In this document: one piece after another, positions 18,936-27,351 of the stretch
Layout: each line of letters starts with the position of its first letter
How positions within the stretch are numbered: position 1 is the stretch's first letter
Source of the DNA: Pseudomonadota bacterium
Lineage (GTDB): Bacteria > Cyanobacteriota > Vampirovibrionia > Obscuribacterales > Obscuribacteraceae
Length of the DNA stretch: 64,000 bases
Reading direction: 5' to 3'
Assembly: GCA_021325555.1 (NCBI GenBank)
Contig: JAJPGY010000013.1
Span: 62,001-126,000 of the forward strand
Notes under the pieces: model-generated
The model's database searches: none
Seen by the model: the letters and a program-made list of their open reading frames with translations, nothing else
Told to the model about the DNA's origin: nothing
Translations under genes and position numbers: made by a program

Positions 18936-21593
18936 TCACATGATGACCGGCGGCGGGGGCGGCATCTCCCCGGAGCCGCCACCGTCGGTGCCGGGCGGCG
19001 GCGTGCCCCCGGGCGGCGGCGACGCAGGCGGGGTCCCGGACGGCGGCGCGCCCCCGGGCGGCGGCGACGCAGGCGGGGCCCCGCCGCCGGGCACCTGCTG
19101 GACGACCTGCTGGATTGAGCTGATGGCAGCCTGGGCCAGCCGGGGATCGGTCGTGTTCATCAGATAGCTGGGTTGCTGGCCGCCGGCGCTGTAGCCGCCC
19201 GGCGGGCTGAGCTGGTTCATGACCGGGCCGCCGGGCGGGATGGAATCCACATGCGTTCCCGGCGGCAGCTGCGCCTGGGCGGCAGCCACGGCCGGATTGC
19301 TCGCCTCGGAGGCGGTCGGCCCGCTGTAGAGGTTCTGGGCGCTGCCCGCCGCCGCCACGTGGGGAGAGCCGCCCGCCGCCGGCACCGAGCTTGGTGGCGG
19401 GCTGCTGGGCGCGGCGCCGGCGCTTGAGGGCGCCGCCGCCGAGCCGCCCGGCTGGCCGGCGCCCGCCGGCGCCCCGCCGGACTGGCCGCCCGACTGCCCG
19501 AGCGCGGGGGTGGGCATCCCCATATACGCGCCCTGCTGGGCCATGACGTTGCCCTCCATCGCCATGCCTGTCTGCATGGCCTGCTGGCCGGCCTGGCTCA
19601 GCGGCTGCAGGGCCTGCGCGAGCTGCTGCTGCTGGGCAGCGGGCATGCCGGCCGCGGCCGCTCCCTGCTGCAGCCCCTGTGAGATCCCCGAGGCCGCCTG
19701 GCCGCCGGTTTCCAGCACGCGGGCGACAGCCTGTCCCGGGCTGAACACGAAAGGAGAGAACGGCGCGTAGAGCATGAGCCCGAGGAAGCAGGTGAAAACC
19801 ATCATCTCGAACTCGACGTTGGCCGAGACGGAGCCGGCGCGCTGGGCCATGATGGCCAGGATCACGCACCAGTAGAAACGCCACAGGGAGAGCGTTATCA
19901 CCCCGGTCAGCCAGGAGCCGAAGACGGTGCGGAAAAGGCTGCGGCCGACCCCTGAAGGCCAGGCAAAAAAGGCGGCGGCGATCGGTCCCAGCAGAAACAG
20001 GTAGCACATGAAGACAATCTGGAAAGCCGTGAGCACGATAATGGCGAAGCTCATCGTATAGAGCGCGACGTTATAAGCCAGCTGGACCGTCTGGCTCAAC
20101 CAGGCCACCCGCTCCGGCACCACCTGTTGCTTGTACATGTTCTCAGCCTTGCCCTGCCTGCCCTCTCCCGAGGGGCCGGAGCCGAAGAGATCGAGGATGC
20201 CGTTGATGGCGCCGCCGATCGTGGAATTCAGGAAGCCGTTGAGGGCGGAGTTGGCCACGCTGCCGGCGCCGCCGTTGCCGAAGAGGTCCAGGTTGAAGGC
20301 GAACTTCGGCGCCACGGCGGTGCCTGGCGCCGCGTTCTGTCCGCGCTGCGACTGAATCGGCGTGCCGTTGGTGGTGGTGCCCCCGGCGTGCATCTGCACC
20401 ACGTTCTCCTCCATGCCCGGCATGGTGTTGTAGGTCTGCTGATCCACCCACTGCATGATCGCCGACCTGTCGATCCACGGCTGAACGGACAGCGCCAGCG
20501 AGTTGCCGATGTCGATGCAATAGCTGACGATAAGCTGTGTCGCCGGGATCAGGAAGACGGCGATGGTGGCCCGCAGAATGCCCTCGAAGGGGCTGGTGGA
20601 GTCGTCGCCGGCCAGCCCGAAGCCCTGGGCGACGAAGCTCTTGGTCTGGGTGATGACCGCACCGGGAAGCAGGAGCAGGATGGCGATCGGCACGAAAACG
20701 TAATGGTACATCTTCTGCACCATCCACACCGCCTGCGGTATCGTCCTGGTCGTGCTGCCCGCCGAGGCCCTGACGCCGGCGTTCTCGTTGGCGATGTTGA
20801 TGAGCGCCCCGCCCGAGGCGCCGCCGCCGCCGCCGCTGCCGCCGCCGCCGCCCCCGGAGCCGGTCCCGTCGCCCTGCATGATCCGGTCGAAGGCGCTGCC
20901 GAACGTATTTTCGGCCACGCCGGCAAAGCTGTTTGCCGCGCCCGCCCCCTGCAGCTGGCTGGTGTTGGTGGCCATCCACATGAAGCGCTCCGGATCGAAC
21001 AGCAGCTCGATAAAGCGCTGCTTGTTCTCCCGGTCGAGGATCTGAAACTGCGTATCCGAAAGCGGCATGCCGACTGTTCCCTGCATGGCCGTCTGGAAAA
21101 GCTCCAGGTCCCGGTAGGTGGCCGGCTTGTCGGTGGCCATCAGCAGCGGCTGCATGTAGCAGATGCCGTCCTCCGGATCGTCGTTGCAGAACTTGATTAC
21201 CGGCTGGTAGGCCGCCACCTGGGCCTGCGGCTGCTCGTTGCCTTTGCCGAACTTACCGGCCGAGCGCAGGAGGCGGGAGCCGCCCTGTCCGCCCTGCGAC
21301 TGCCCGCCGCCGCCGGCCCCCTGCACCGGCACCAGGACGTCCGAGGCCGCGGCAGCTTTGGCGTAGGGGAAGCGCTTCATGTAGTTCTGCCTGACACCGA
21401 CGGCGGTGCCCTGGTTGGCATCGAGCTGCGTGTCCGCGGGGGCACCGCTTGTCGCCCCCGGCAGATTGCTGCCCGGCGCCGAGCCGCCGCCGTCCGCCAG
21501 AGCGGCCGCGCCAGACCACGCGAAAAACACCGTGCCCAGGAAAGCCAGGATCATCCTGAGTCGTTTCACGCGTGGTGGGCTCGTACTTTTCAT
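18936..21593 (-). CDS. VirB6/TrbL-like polytopic protein B
   Basis: 885 residues, paralogue of the 1141-residue protein. Shared landmarks in the same order are NQGTAVGVRQNYMKRFP, a PLSDTQFQI segment, LLFDPERFMWM, then PIAILLLLPGAVITQ and SPFEGILRATIAVFLIPATQL. Signal peptide at about 1-33; membrane helices between ~300 and 640. The tail from ~640 is rich in Gln, Ala, Gly and Pro and ends in PP-rich 15-residue repeats. It probably forms part of the inner-membrane channel of the type IV-like machine with VirB4. The gap to paralogue A is 56 bp. Whether the two form one heteromeric ring or alternate is unknown. Confidence 0.8.
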   Translation of the reverse strand: MKSTSPPRVKRLRMILAFLGTVFFAWSGAAALADGGGSAPGSNLPGATSGAPADTQLDANQGTAVGVRQNYMKRFPYAKAAAASDVLVPVQGAGGGGQSQGGQGGSRLLRSAGKFGKGNEQPQAQVAAYQPVIKFCNDDPEDGICYMQPLLMATDKPATYRDLELFQTAMQGTVGMPLSDTQFQILDRENKQRFIELLFDPERFMWMATNTSQLQGAGAANSFAGVAENTFGSAFDRIMQGDGTGSGGGGGGSGGGGGASGGALINIANENAGVRASAGSTTRTIPQAVWMVQKMYHYVFVPIAILLLLPGAVITQTKSFVAQGFGLAGDDSTSPFEGILRATIAVFLIPATQLIVSYCIDIGNSLALSVQPWIDRSAIMQWVDQQTYNTMPGMEENVVQMHAGGTTTNGTPIQSQRGQNAAPGTAVAPKFAFNLDLFGNGGAGSVANSALNGFLNSTIGGAINGILDLFGSGPSGEGRQGKAENMYKQQVVPERVAWLSQTVQLAYNVALYTMSFAIIVLTAFQIVFMCYLFLLGPIAAAFFAWPSGVGRSLFRTVFGSWLTGVITLSLWRFYWCVILAIMAQRAGSVSANVEFEMMVFTCFLGLMLYAPFSPFVFSPGQAVARVLETGGQAASGISQGLQQGAAAAGMPAAQQQQLAQALQPLSQAGQQAMQTGMAMEGNVMAQQGAYMGMPTPALGQSGGQSGGAPAGAGQPGGSAAAPSSAGAAPSSPPPSSVPAAGGSPHVAAAGSAQNLYSGPTASEASNPAVAAAQAQLPPGTHVDSIPPGGPVMNQLSPPGGYSAGGQQPSYLMNTTDPRLAQAAISSIQQVVQQVPGGGAPPASPPPGGAPPSGTPPASPPPGGTPPPGTDGGGSGEMPPPPPVIM
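19006..19078. repeat. 28-bp direct repeat, 45-bp period, in VirB6-like B tail
   Basis: A 28-bp stretch beginning CCCCCGGGCGGCGGCGACGC occurs identically at 19006-19033 and 19051-19078. It encodes repeated PPASPPPGG units at the C-terminus of the protein and reflects slippage in the low-complexity tail. Confidence 0.7.
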
Positions 21594-21634
21594 CGGGGTC
21601 GTACCTGAAGGGATGGGAGGCGCAACGAGATTTT

Positions 21635-23500
21635 TTACCTGCGTAGTTGGATGTTCTTGCCGCCGTCGGACAGGGCGACGGAGAGGCGATCGTTCCAGGG
21701 GTGCCCGAAGATGGTGATCGTGCCCGTCACCTCCTGGTTGGGGGCGACCCGGGTGCTGTCGAACTCGGCGCGCACGGCCGCGTCCGAAAGCTTGTGGTTG
21801 CCCTCCGAGATCGAGACCGAGTCGGCGTTGAAGCTGAAGCTGTCGGAGCCGCGGTTGCGGATGGACACCTTCAATATCGATTTGCGCGGGGTGACGTCGA
21901 CGTCTCTGAGCTCAAAGGAGATCGGCTCGCCGGCCGGGCTGGCGGCAACCGGCGGGGCTGCGGCAAGCTGGGCTGCCGAGGAGGCGGCGGGAGCGCCGGC
22001 GCTCTCCGGAGCCGGGGCCAGCGTGGCGGCCTCCGTCTGGGCCGTCTTGGCGGCCTTCTCCTTGCCCTTCTTGCCGGCGGCCGGGGCGGCTTTGCCGTTG
22101 TCAGCCACCGTCTTTTTGTCCTCCTTACGGTCGTGCCCGAAGCCGAACATCGACTCCACGGCCCCGAAGATGTGCCTGCCGACGCCGCCGCCGGCGGGTT
22201 GCCGCGCCGGGGCCGCCGTCGCCGGCTCGGCGGCGGCCAGCGACTCGGCCGAGGGCGCCACCCCGGATACACGCCCGATGATCACCCGCGCCGCCTGCGC
22301 CCCGGACCTGGCGGCCAGATCGAGCTGCGCGGCCCGCATATCGTCTTTGGCCGCGTCGGCGTCGCTCTGCGCCTGCGCCAGATCGGCCGCCGCCCGCTGC
22401 TGCTCGGAGGCGCTGCCGGCCACGTCCACCTCCTGCTTGCGGGCGGCGACCGTCTGCTGGAGGAGGGCGAACTTGTTGTACGAGTAGAGGTAGCGGTAAT
22501 AGGCTTGCACGACGTCGGCTTCCAGCTGCCTGGTCGCGGTGGCGATCTTCTTGTCCAGCGGCGCCGGCTTGAAGATCGTGTCGATCTGTCTCTGGGAGGC
22601 GCTCAGGCTGCCCTTCGTAGCCTCCCCGGGCAGGCCGACGTCGATCCTGGATATCTCCTGGCCCAGCTTGTCGTCCTTGTTGATCAGCTGCTGCAGCGGG
22701 GAGCTGGCCAGGGCCCCCTTCCAGAGAACCTTCAGGTCATCGCGCTGCTTGTAGGGCGAGCGGGCTTCCATGCCGGTAGGCGTGATCGGCACGAAGCCGG
22801 CCGCCTTCCTGGCGGCCCGCGAGTCGTCGGGCGCGCTGTCGCCGGAGACGCGCCCGCCGGAGCCGAAGAAGCTGCCGGCCGCGTGCGCGCCGGGGGACTG
22901 GGCGGCAATCGTGGCGCCCTGATTGCTGTAAGGATCGGCAGGAGGCGGCACGGCGCCGAAGGGCGGGATCAGCTGCCCCTGCGCCTGATATGACACCGCC
23001 GGCGGTGGCGGAACCAGCGCCCCCGTCGCCCCGGGCGGCGGCGGCGGCACCGCGCCCCCGCCGTAGCCGCCGTAGGTAGCCACCTGCGGCTGGGCCGGGG
23101 CGGGAGCCTGGTTTTGCTGCTGGGTCCCGAAAGGCCACCAGGGGAACGGGTTGTTGCCCGCCGGGGCCTGCTGGGCCGGGGTGACGATCGGGCCCCCCGC
23201 GGACTGCTGGCTGACAATCGGGGACAGGGAAGCCGGCGGCAGGTTGACCGTGGCCTGGGTGCCTGTCTGCGCACCACCGGCGGTGGCATCAGCCTGCATG
23301 GCCGCCTGCGCCTGCCTGGCCTCGTCCTCCTTGATCTTCTCCACCAGCGCCGGGTCGGCGTGCGGTCTCAGGCTGCTCAGCACGCCGCCGGTGGTCGAGG
23401 AGAGCTGCGCCGCCTCGCCAAGCGGGTTGTGGCTGCTCTGCTGTTGAGAGCAGCCACTGAGGGCGATTATCGATGCTATGGCAAGCCAGACTGGTCTCAT
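21635..23500 (-). CDS. Large lipoprotein with coiled coil and C-terminal Ig-like domain
   Basis: About 621 residues. The N-terminus MRPVWLAIASIIALSGCSQQQ carries a lipobox (LSGC), so it is probably lipid-anchored. Then come an acidic/Ala-rich segment, a Pro/Gln-rich region (residues ~100-200), a helical Ala/Gln/Lys coiled-coil stretch (about 300-390), an Ala/Pro linker, and a C-terminal ~95-residue beta-rich domain (ISFELRDVDVTPRKSILKVSIRNRG ...) of Ig-like type. I chose ATG 23500; a TTG five codons upstream is less likely. A lipoprotein next to VirB6-like genes could play the VirB7/TraV outer-membrane role, but sequence similarity to those is not visible and this is only a positional guess. 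Confidence 0.7.
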   Translation of the reverse strand: MRPVWLAIASIIALSGCSQQQSSHNPLGEAAQLSSTTGGVLSSLRPHADPALVEKIKEDEARQAQAAMQADATAGGAQTGTQATVNLPPASLSPIVSQQSAGGPIVTPAQQAPAGNNPFPWWPFGTQQQNQAPAPAQPQVATYGGYGGGAVPPPPPGATGALVPPPPAVSYQAQGQLIPPFGAVPPPADPYSNQGATIAAQSPGAHAAGSFFGSGGRVSGDSAPDDSRAARKAAGFVPITPTGMEARSPYKQRDDLKVLWKGALASSPLQQLINKDDKLGQEISRIDVGLPGEATKGSLSASQRQIDTIFKPAPLDKKIATATRQLEADVVQAYYRYLYSYNKFALLQQTVAARKQEVDVAGSASEQQRAAADLAQAQSDADAAKDDMRAAQLDLAARSGAQAARVIIGRVSGVAPSAESLAAAEPATAAPARQPAGGGVGRHIFGAVESMFGFGHDRKEDKKTVADNGKAAPAAGKKGKEKAAKTAQTEAATLAPAPESAGAPAASSAAQLAAAPPVAASPAGEPISFELRDVDVTPRKSILKVSIRNRGSDSFSFNADSVSISEGNHKLSDAAVRAEFDSTRVAPNQEVTGTITIFGHPWNDRLSVALSDGGKNIQLRR

Positions 23501-23518
23501 CTTCCCTCGCGCCAAGCG

Positions 23519-24181
23519 CTATTTGCTCCTGAGCAGGCTTCCCCTGACGACGGTCTGCGTGGTGCCGCCGCCGCTCCCGTAACCCGAGCCGCCCGAGCCG
23601 TAACCGCCGCCGTAGCTGCTCACGGCCGGTGCGCTCGGACCGGCCGGCCGGGCGTTGCTGCCGGCCCGGTAAGGCGTCAGCGACCTGGGAGCCCCGCCGC
23701 CGGCACCCGCGGCCTTTTGCTGGTTCATCATCTTGCCCAGCACGCCCGTGTTGAAGCCGCCGGGCAGCGCCCTGGCCGGCGGGTGGTAGGAGCCCATGTT
23801 GCTGTTGGGCCCGCCGAAGCCGGCCATCGGCAGCCCGCGCTGCGAGGAAGGGGCCGTGCGGTAGCCCTGGCCGGGACCGCCGGCAAGCGGCATGCCGCCC
23901 GAAGGCAACGTGTCACCGCCGGCCATCCTGCCGCCGCTGCCGGCGGCGCCGGGCGCCGGCGGCAGATCGATCATGCCCTGGTCCTCCGGGCCCTGGCGGA
24001 AGTCGCGGATGATCGGGCGGTTATCGATGATCTGGAACTCCCTGGGCGCATGATAGAACTGGTCGCCCTGCGAGCCGAGCCTCTCCATGGCATTCCTCTT
24101 TACCTGCTGGGCTCCGGCCGGCAGCGCCACGGCAAGCGACGTCAAAGCGATCAGAAGCCCCAGCCCAAACAACTTGTTCAT
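23519..24181 (-). CDS. Secreted Gly/Pro-rich protein of the T4SS-like operon
   Basis: About 220 residues starting MNKLFGLGLLIALTSLAVALPAGAQQ, a clear signal peptide with cleavage near AGA-QQ. ATG 24181 is supported by AAGGAG seven bases upstream. The mature part has one ordered-looking segment (AMERLGSQGDQFYHAPREFQIIDNRPIIRDF) and then low-complexity Gly/Ser/Pro/Tyr sequence ending in YGSGG repeats. No known family. It precedes the lipoprotein by 18 bp and is probably periplasmic or surface-exposed. Confidence 0.7.
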   Translation of the reverse strand: MNKLFGLGLLIALTSLAVALPAGAQQVKRNAMERLGSQGDQFYHAPREFQIIDNRPIIRDFRQGPEDQGMIDLPPAPGAAGSGGRMAGGDTLPSGGMPLAGGPGQGYRTAPSSQRGLPMAGFGGPNSNMGSYHPPARALPGGFNTGVLGKMMNQQKAAGAGGGAPRSLTPYRAGSNARPAGPSAPAVSSYGGGYGSGGSGYGSGGGTTQTVVRGSLLRSK

Positions 24182-24219
24182 CGTCCAACTCCTTATCCGG
24201 GACAAGCCCGGTCCAACGC

Positions 24220-25077
24220 CTAAAAGCGAATGCCCGCCACCCCGCCGACCGAGTTCAACGGCATTCTTATCACCCTGTAGAGAATATTGTTGCGGATCCT
24301 CGCCCGCGCCCCCTTGCCGTGCGCCTGGTAAGCGAATTCGTCTTCCGGCAGGGAAAGATCCTGCGTTTGAGCCTGGTTCACCACCACCGGCTGCGGCGCA
24401 TCCGGCGCCCCCGGCTGCTCGAGCCGGTCGTTGAGCTTGGGCTCCCGCCCCAGCGAGCGCAGATCCTTGGCCGAGGCGCCCGTATAGGCGGGCGGCCCGC
24501 CGGCGCCGCCGGTGTTGCTGTTGAAATAGTCGCCCGGCGAGCGCGCCTTGTAATAGCCGGAGCCGCCCGATTGCTGGGCGGCTGGTGCGGCCTGGCTTTG
24601 CGGCGGCAGGAAGGCTCCCGGGGGCACGTGCCCGTAGTGCTGGTGGAAGGTCGGCTGGGGCGGGCCGGCCGGCGTGAGCCCCGGCGAGGGGCCGCCACCC
24701 GCCGTGTCGCCACCGCCCGAGGGGCTGCGCGTCCAGCTGCCGGAGCTGGCGATCGGCAGGTCCAGGCGGTCCGGCATGGGCGGGAAGCCGGCCGGCGGCA
24801 CCGGCTCGTCGGCCGCGATCGGATCCAGGCTGATGTCCGGGCGATGCTGGACCGGCGTCGGCGAAAGCGGCGCCGGCGCGCTGGCATACTGCACCTGCGG
24901 CGCCTGCTGGACGCCGTGCCGCTCCATCTGCGTCTGCTGGCTGTACTGGTTGTCGCCTGGCTGGTGGACGTACTTACCCATATTTGTAGGCGGCAGCTGC
25001 GCCAGGCCCGGACTCATTGCCCAGCCCAGGATGAGAATCAAACATGCAGCCATTCCTGGCGCGCATCTAGCCTTCAC
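24220..25077 (-). CDS. Secreted Pro/Gln-rich protein, first gene of the minus T4SS-like arm
   Basis: About 285 residues. I chose GTG 25077 because GGAGG lies seven bases upstream and a signal peptide follows at once (MAACLILILGWAMSPGLAQ). The body is Pro/Gln/Ser-rich and probably disordered. The last ~70 residues are more structured (LPEDEFAYQAHGKGARARIRNNILYRVIRMPLNSVGGVAGIRF). No recognised domain. As first gene of a ten-gene minus run, transcribed from the promoter at 25257-25285, it likely belongs to the envelope part of the apparatus. Confidence 0.65.
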   Translation of the reverse strand: MKARCAPGMAACLILILGWAMSPGLAQLPPTNMGKYVHQPGDNQYSQQTQMERHGVQQAPQVQYASAPAPLSPTPVQHRPDISLDPIAADEPVPPAGFPPMPDRLDLPIASSGSWTRSPSGGGDTAGGGPSPGLTPAGPPQPTFHQHYGHVPPGAFLPPQSQAAPAAQQSGGSGYYKARSPGDYFNSNTGGAGGPPAYTGASAKDLRSLGREPKLNDRLEQPGAPDAPQPVVVNQAQTQDLSLPEDEFAYQAHGKGARARIRNNILYRVIRMPLNSVGGVAGIRF

Positions 25078-25173
25078 TGCTTCCCCTCCGGCGAAATCGC
25101 TTAGTCGGATCAGCACAAAACCGGTTGTCGAATAGTAAGAAATTAGCTACAGAACAGGTTTTAAGCGATTTTG

Positions 25174-25189
25174 CACTTATCTATAAGTG
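25174..25189. promoter_or_regulatory. 16-bp perfect palindrome CACTTAT-CT-ATAAGTG
   Basis: Two exact 7-bp arms around CT, located between the predicted start of the minus-arm transcript (~25250) and the first gene (25077). It could be an operator or an RNA hairpin in the leader. Confidence 0.5.
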
Positions 25190-25256
25190 TATCAGATTAG
25201 CTTCTGTTAACCTCCTCAAAATGTAGCAAGGGTGCCGCCGGCTAGCGAGTGACTAA

Positions 25257-25285
25257 GTTTTAATTGGCTGGCCGGGGCTTGTCAA
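25257..25285 (-). promoter_or_regulatory. Sigma70-type promoter of the minus T4SS-like operon
   Basis: On the minus strand TTGACA (25285-25280), 17 bp, then TAAAAC (25262-25257). The -35 is consensus and the -10 matches four of six. Transcription would begin near 25250 and leave a leader of about 170 nt before the GTG at 25077. A GAGGAGG at 25217-25211 (minus strand) in this leader is not followed by a usable start codon. Confidence 0.6.
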
Positions 25286-25308
25286 TACGCGAAATCGTGG
25301 AGTTCTGC

Positions 25309-25334
25309 AAAATTGTTGTCCTGACAACAATTTT
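25309..25334. promoter_or_regulatory. 26-bp perfect palindrome between the divergent T4SS-like arms
   Basis: The arm AAAATTGTTGTC and its exact reverse complement GACAACAATTTT flank a CT centre. It lies 24 bp upstream of the minus-strand -35 and ~140 bp before the plus-strand arm, a good place for a dimeric regulator that controls both. The T-run on the plus strand would also fit a weak terminator, but nothing is transcribed into it from a known gene on that strand. Confidence 0.65.
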
Positions 25335-25473
25335 TCCCGTGCGTCAGCGCCAGCGGCCGGACAACGGCAAAACCTGGCAGCCACGGGGCAGGCCGGGCAA
25401 CACGGCGCTATAAAATATTAAAGGAGGAGAAACTTCGACCTCAACCCTTATCGGGAGAAGCCCTGGCCAGCCA

Positions 25474-27351
25474 ATGGAACGGAAGCGCAAAGCATCACCC
25501 CGCCCCCGTCTCTTGATGGCTACCGCATTGATCGCCGCCGCGCTTACCGTTGAGCCGGGGCTGGCGGCCGGCAAAAAGCACGTCCACCGGGCGGGCGGCT
25601 CTGCCGCCGGCGGGGTCATGCTCAGCACCCCGGAGCCGCACACGGCCATCGAGCACAACAACCGCGGCGTGGAGCTGGGAACCAAGGGGCTGTGGCCGGA
25701 CGCCATCCGCGAGCACGAGCAGGCGCTGGAGATGGAGCCATCCAACAAGGACTTCATGACCAACCTCTCCGCCGCCCACCTCCGCTACGGCGACGTGCTG
25801 GCCGCCCGCCACGACATCTACAACGCCATGAAGCAGTACCGGCACGCCCTGTTCGTCGATCCCGGCAACAACGTGGCCGAGGCGCACCTCGACGACTGCA
25901 TCGCCCGGCTGAAGAAAGACCCCACCGACTTCAAGGTCCGCCAGAAGATGGCCGAGGACGCCGACGTCTCCCAGGATTACGAGACCGCGATTGTCGAGTA
26001 CCGGCGCTGCGCCAAGATGCGCGACGACGGGCCCACGCACGCCGAGCTGGGACGGGTCCTTCTCAAGGCCGGCAAGGACGTCGACGGCTTTGCCGAGCTG
26101 AAGATCGCCGTGTCCAAGACCTGGGAGCCGAAGACGGACAAGCGCTTGATGCGCGACCTGGCGGACTGCCACCGGCAACTGGGCGACATCCTCAAGCAGT
26201 ACGCTTACAAGGCCCGGGACACCGGGCGCGGCACCGTGGGCATGAAGCGCCTGCTCAATGCCGGCATCGAGTACCGGCGGGCGGTGACCATCAACCCCGA
26301 CGACAGCGACGCGATCAAGAGCCTGGTCGAGGTGTCCCGGGAAGCTGTGGCGATCAGGCCGTCTTTCGACAACACGCTCATGCTCGGCGCCGCCTATCAG
26401 CTGGCCGGCGACTTTGAGCACGCCAAGATGGAGTACGAGCAGTGCTGGAAGATCGATCCCCGGCGCTCGGAGATAGCCAAAGCGCAGCAGAGCTACCACC
26501 TGGCCGTGGCCAGGTCCGGCCTGGCCTCGCCGGCCATGGTGGCCAATACCGTGGACAAGGTGCAGAAGGCGGTGAGCAAGGATCCCAGCGACGCCATGTG
26601 GTGGTACGTGCTCGGGCGGGCCAAGCAGACCCAGTTCGAGCGCACCGGCTCGCAGGAGGATAGAGAGGCGGCCCTCGACGCCTACCAGCACGCCTACTCG
26701 ATCAATCCGTATATCAGCCCGGACCTCCAGCCGGCCCTGCGCGTGCTGGGCGGCGCGGCGCCGGAGACGGCCGGCCAGCCGGCAGCCGGAGGCGCCCCGG
26801 GCAGGCCGTCGGCGCCGGCAGCGGGCGGCTCGGCACCGGCAGCCCCGACCCGGCTGGCCGCGGCCGGGCCGCCGGTCTCGGCCAAAACCGTGCTCCAGTA
26901 CGGGGCCATCGAACAGAAGCTGGGCGGCGGCGACCTCGACGGCGCCCAGAAGGACCTGCTCGAGATCGTGGACAAGAACGCCGGCGACGGGCACGCCTGG
27001 CTCCTGCTGGGGAACACTTACGAGAAGAAGGGCGACCTCGACCAGGCGATCGTCGCTTACCGCCAGGCCGCCCTGCTCAAGGAGCCGGGCGCGGACGACG
27101 CCCTGGACACCGTCTCCGACTCGCGCATCCAGCCGCTGCTCAAGGACGCTGACGCCAAGGTGCAGCAGGGCGATCTGGTGGGCGCCGCCGCCAGCTTGCG
27201 GGAAGCGCTCAGCATCGCCCCCGGCAAACCGATCGTCCACCAGAAGCTTTCCGATATCCTGCGAAAGATGGGGGACGCCAAAGGGGCGGACAAGGAGCAG
27301 AAGAAGGCGACGGAGCTGGCCCAGGGTAAATCAGGATCGGTCAAGAAATGA
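25474..27351 (+). CDS. Secreted TPR protein 1, first gene of the plus T4SS-like arm
   Basis: 625 residues: a signal-like start (LLMATALIAAALTVEPGLAAG), then many tetratricopeptide units (HNNRGVELGTKGLWPDAIREHEQALEMEPSN; MLGAAYQLAGDFEHAKMEYEQCWKIDP; WLLLGNTYEKKGDLDQAIVAYRQAALLKEP). Residues ~430-475 form an Ala/Pro/Gly linker between two TPR blocks. The start is the ATG at 25474, preceded by only a weak GGGAGA. A much stronger AAAGGAGG at 25420-25427 and a TATAAAAT at 25410-25417 lie further upstream without a start codon close by. A periplasmic scaffold role is inferred. The ATGA overlap couples it to the next gene. Confidence 0.8.
   Translation: MERKRKASPRPRLLMATALIAAALTVEPGLAAGKKHVHRAGGSAAGGVMLSTPEPHTAIEHNNRGVELGTKGLWPDAIREHEQALEMEPSNKDFMTNLSAAHLRYGDVLAARHDIYNAMKQYRHALFVDPGNNVAEAHLDDCIARLKKDPTDFKVRQKMAEDADVSQDYETAIVEYRRCAKMRDDGPTHAELGRVLLKAGKDVDGFAELKIAVSKTWEPKTDKRLMRDLADCHRQLGDILKQYAYKARDTGRGTVGMKRLLNAGIEYRRAVTINPDDSDAIKSLVEVSREAVAIRPSFDNTLMLGAAYQLAGDFEHAKMEYEQCWKIDPRRSEIAKAQQSYHLAVARSGLASPAMVANTVDKVQKAVSKDPSDAMWWYVLGRAKQTQFERTGSQEDREAALDAYQHAYSINPYISPDLQPALRVLGGAAPETAGQPAAGGAPGRPSAPAAGGSAPAAPTRLAAAGPPVSAKTVLQYGAIEQKLGGGDLDGAQKDLLEIVDKNAGDGHAWLLLGNTYEKKGDLDQAIVAYRQAALLKEPGADDALDTVSDSRIQPLLKDADAKVQQGDLVGAAASLREALSIAPGKPIVHQKLSDILRKMGDAKGADKEQKKATELAQGKSGSVKK

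Noticed and set aside
25309..25334. Intrinsic terminator
   Set aside because: The stem is AT-rich, and on the plus strand no gene reads into it. On the minus strand it lies upstream of the operon's promoter. An operator fits better.
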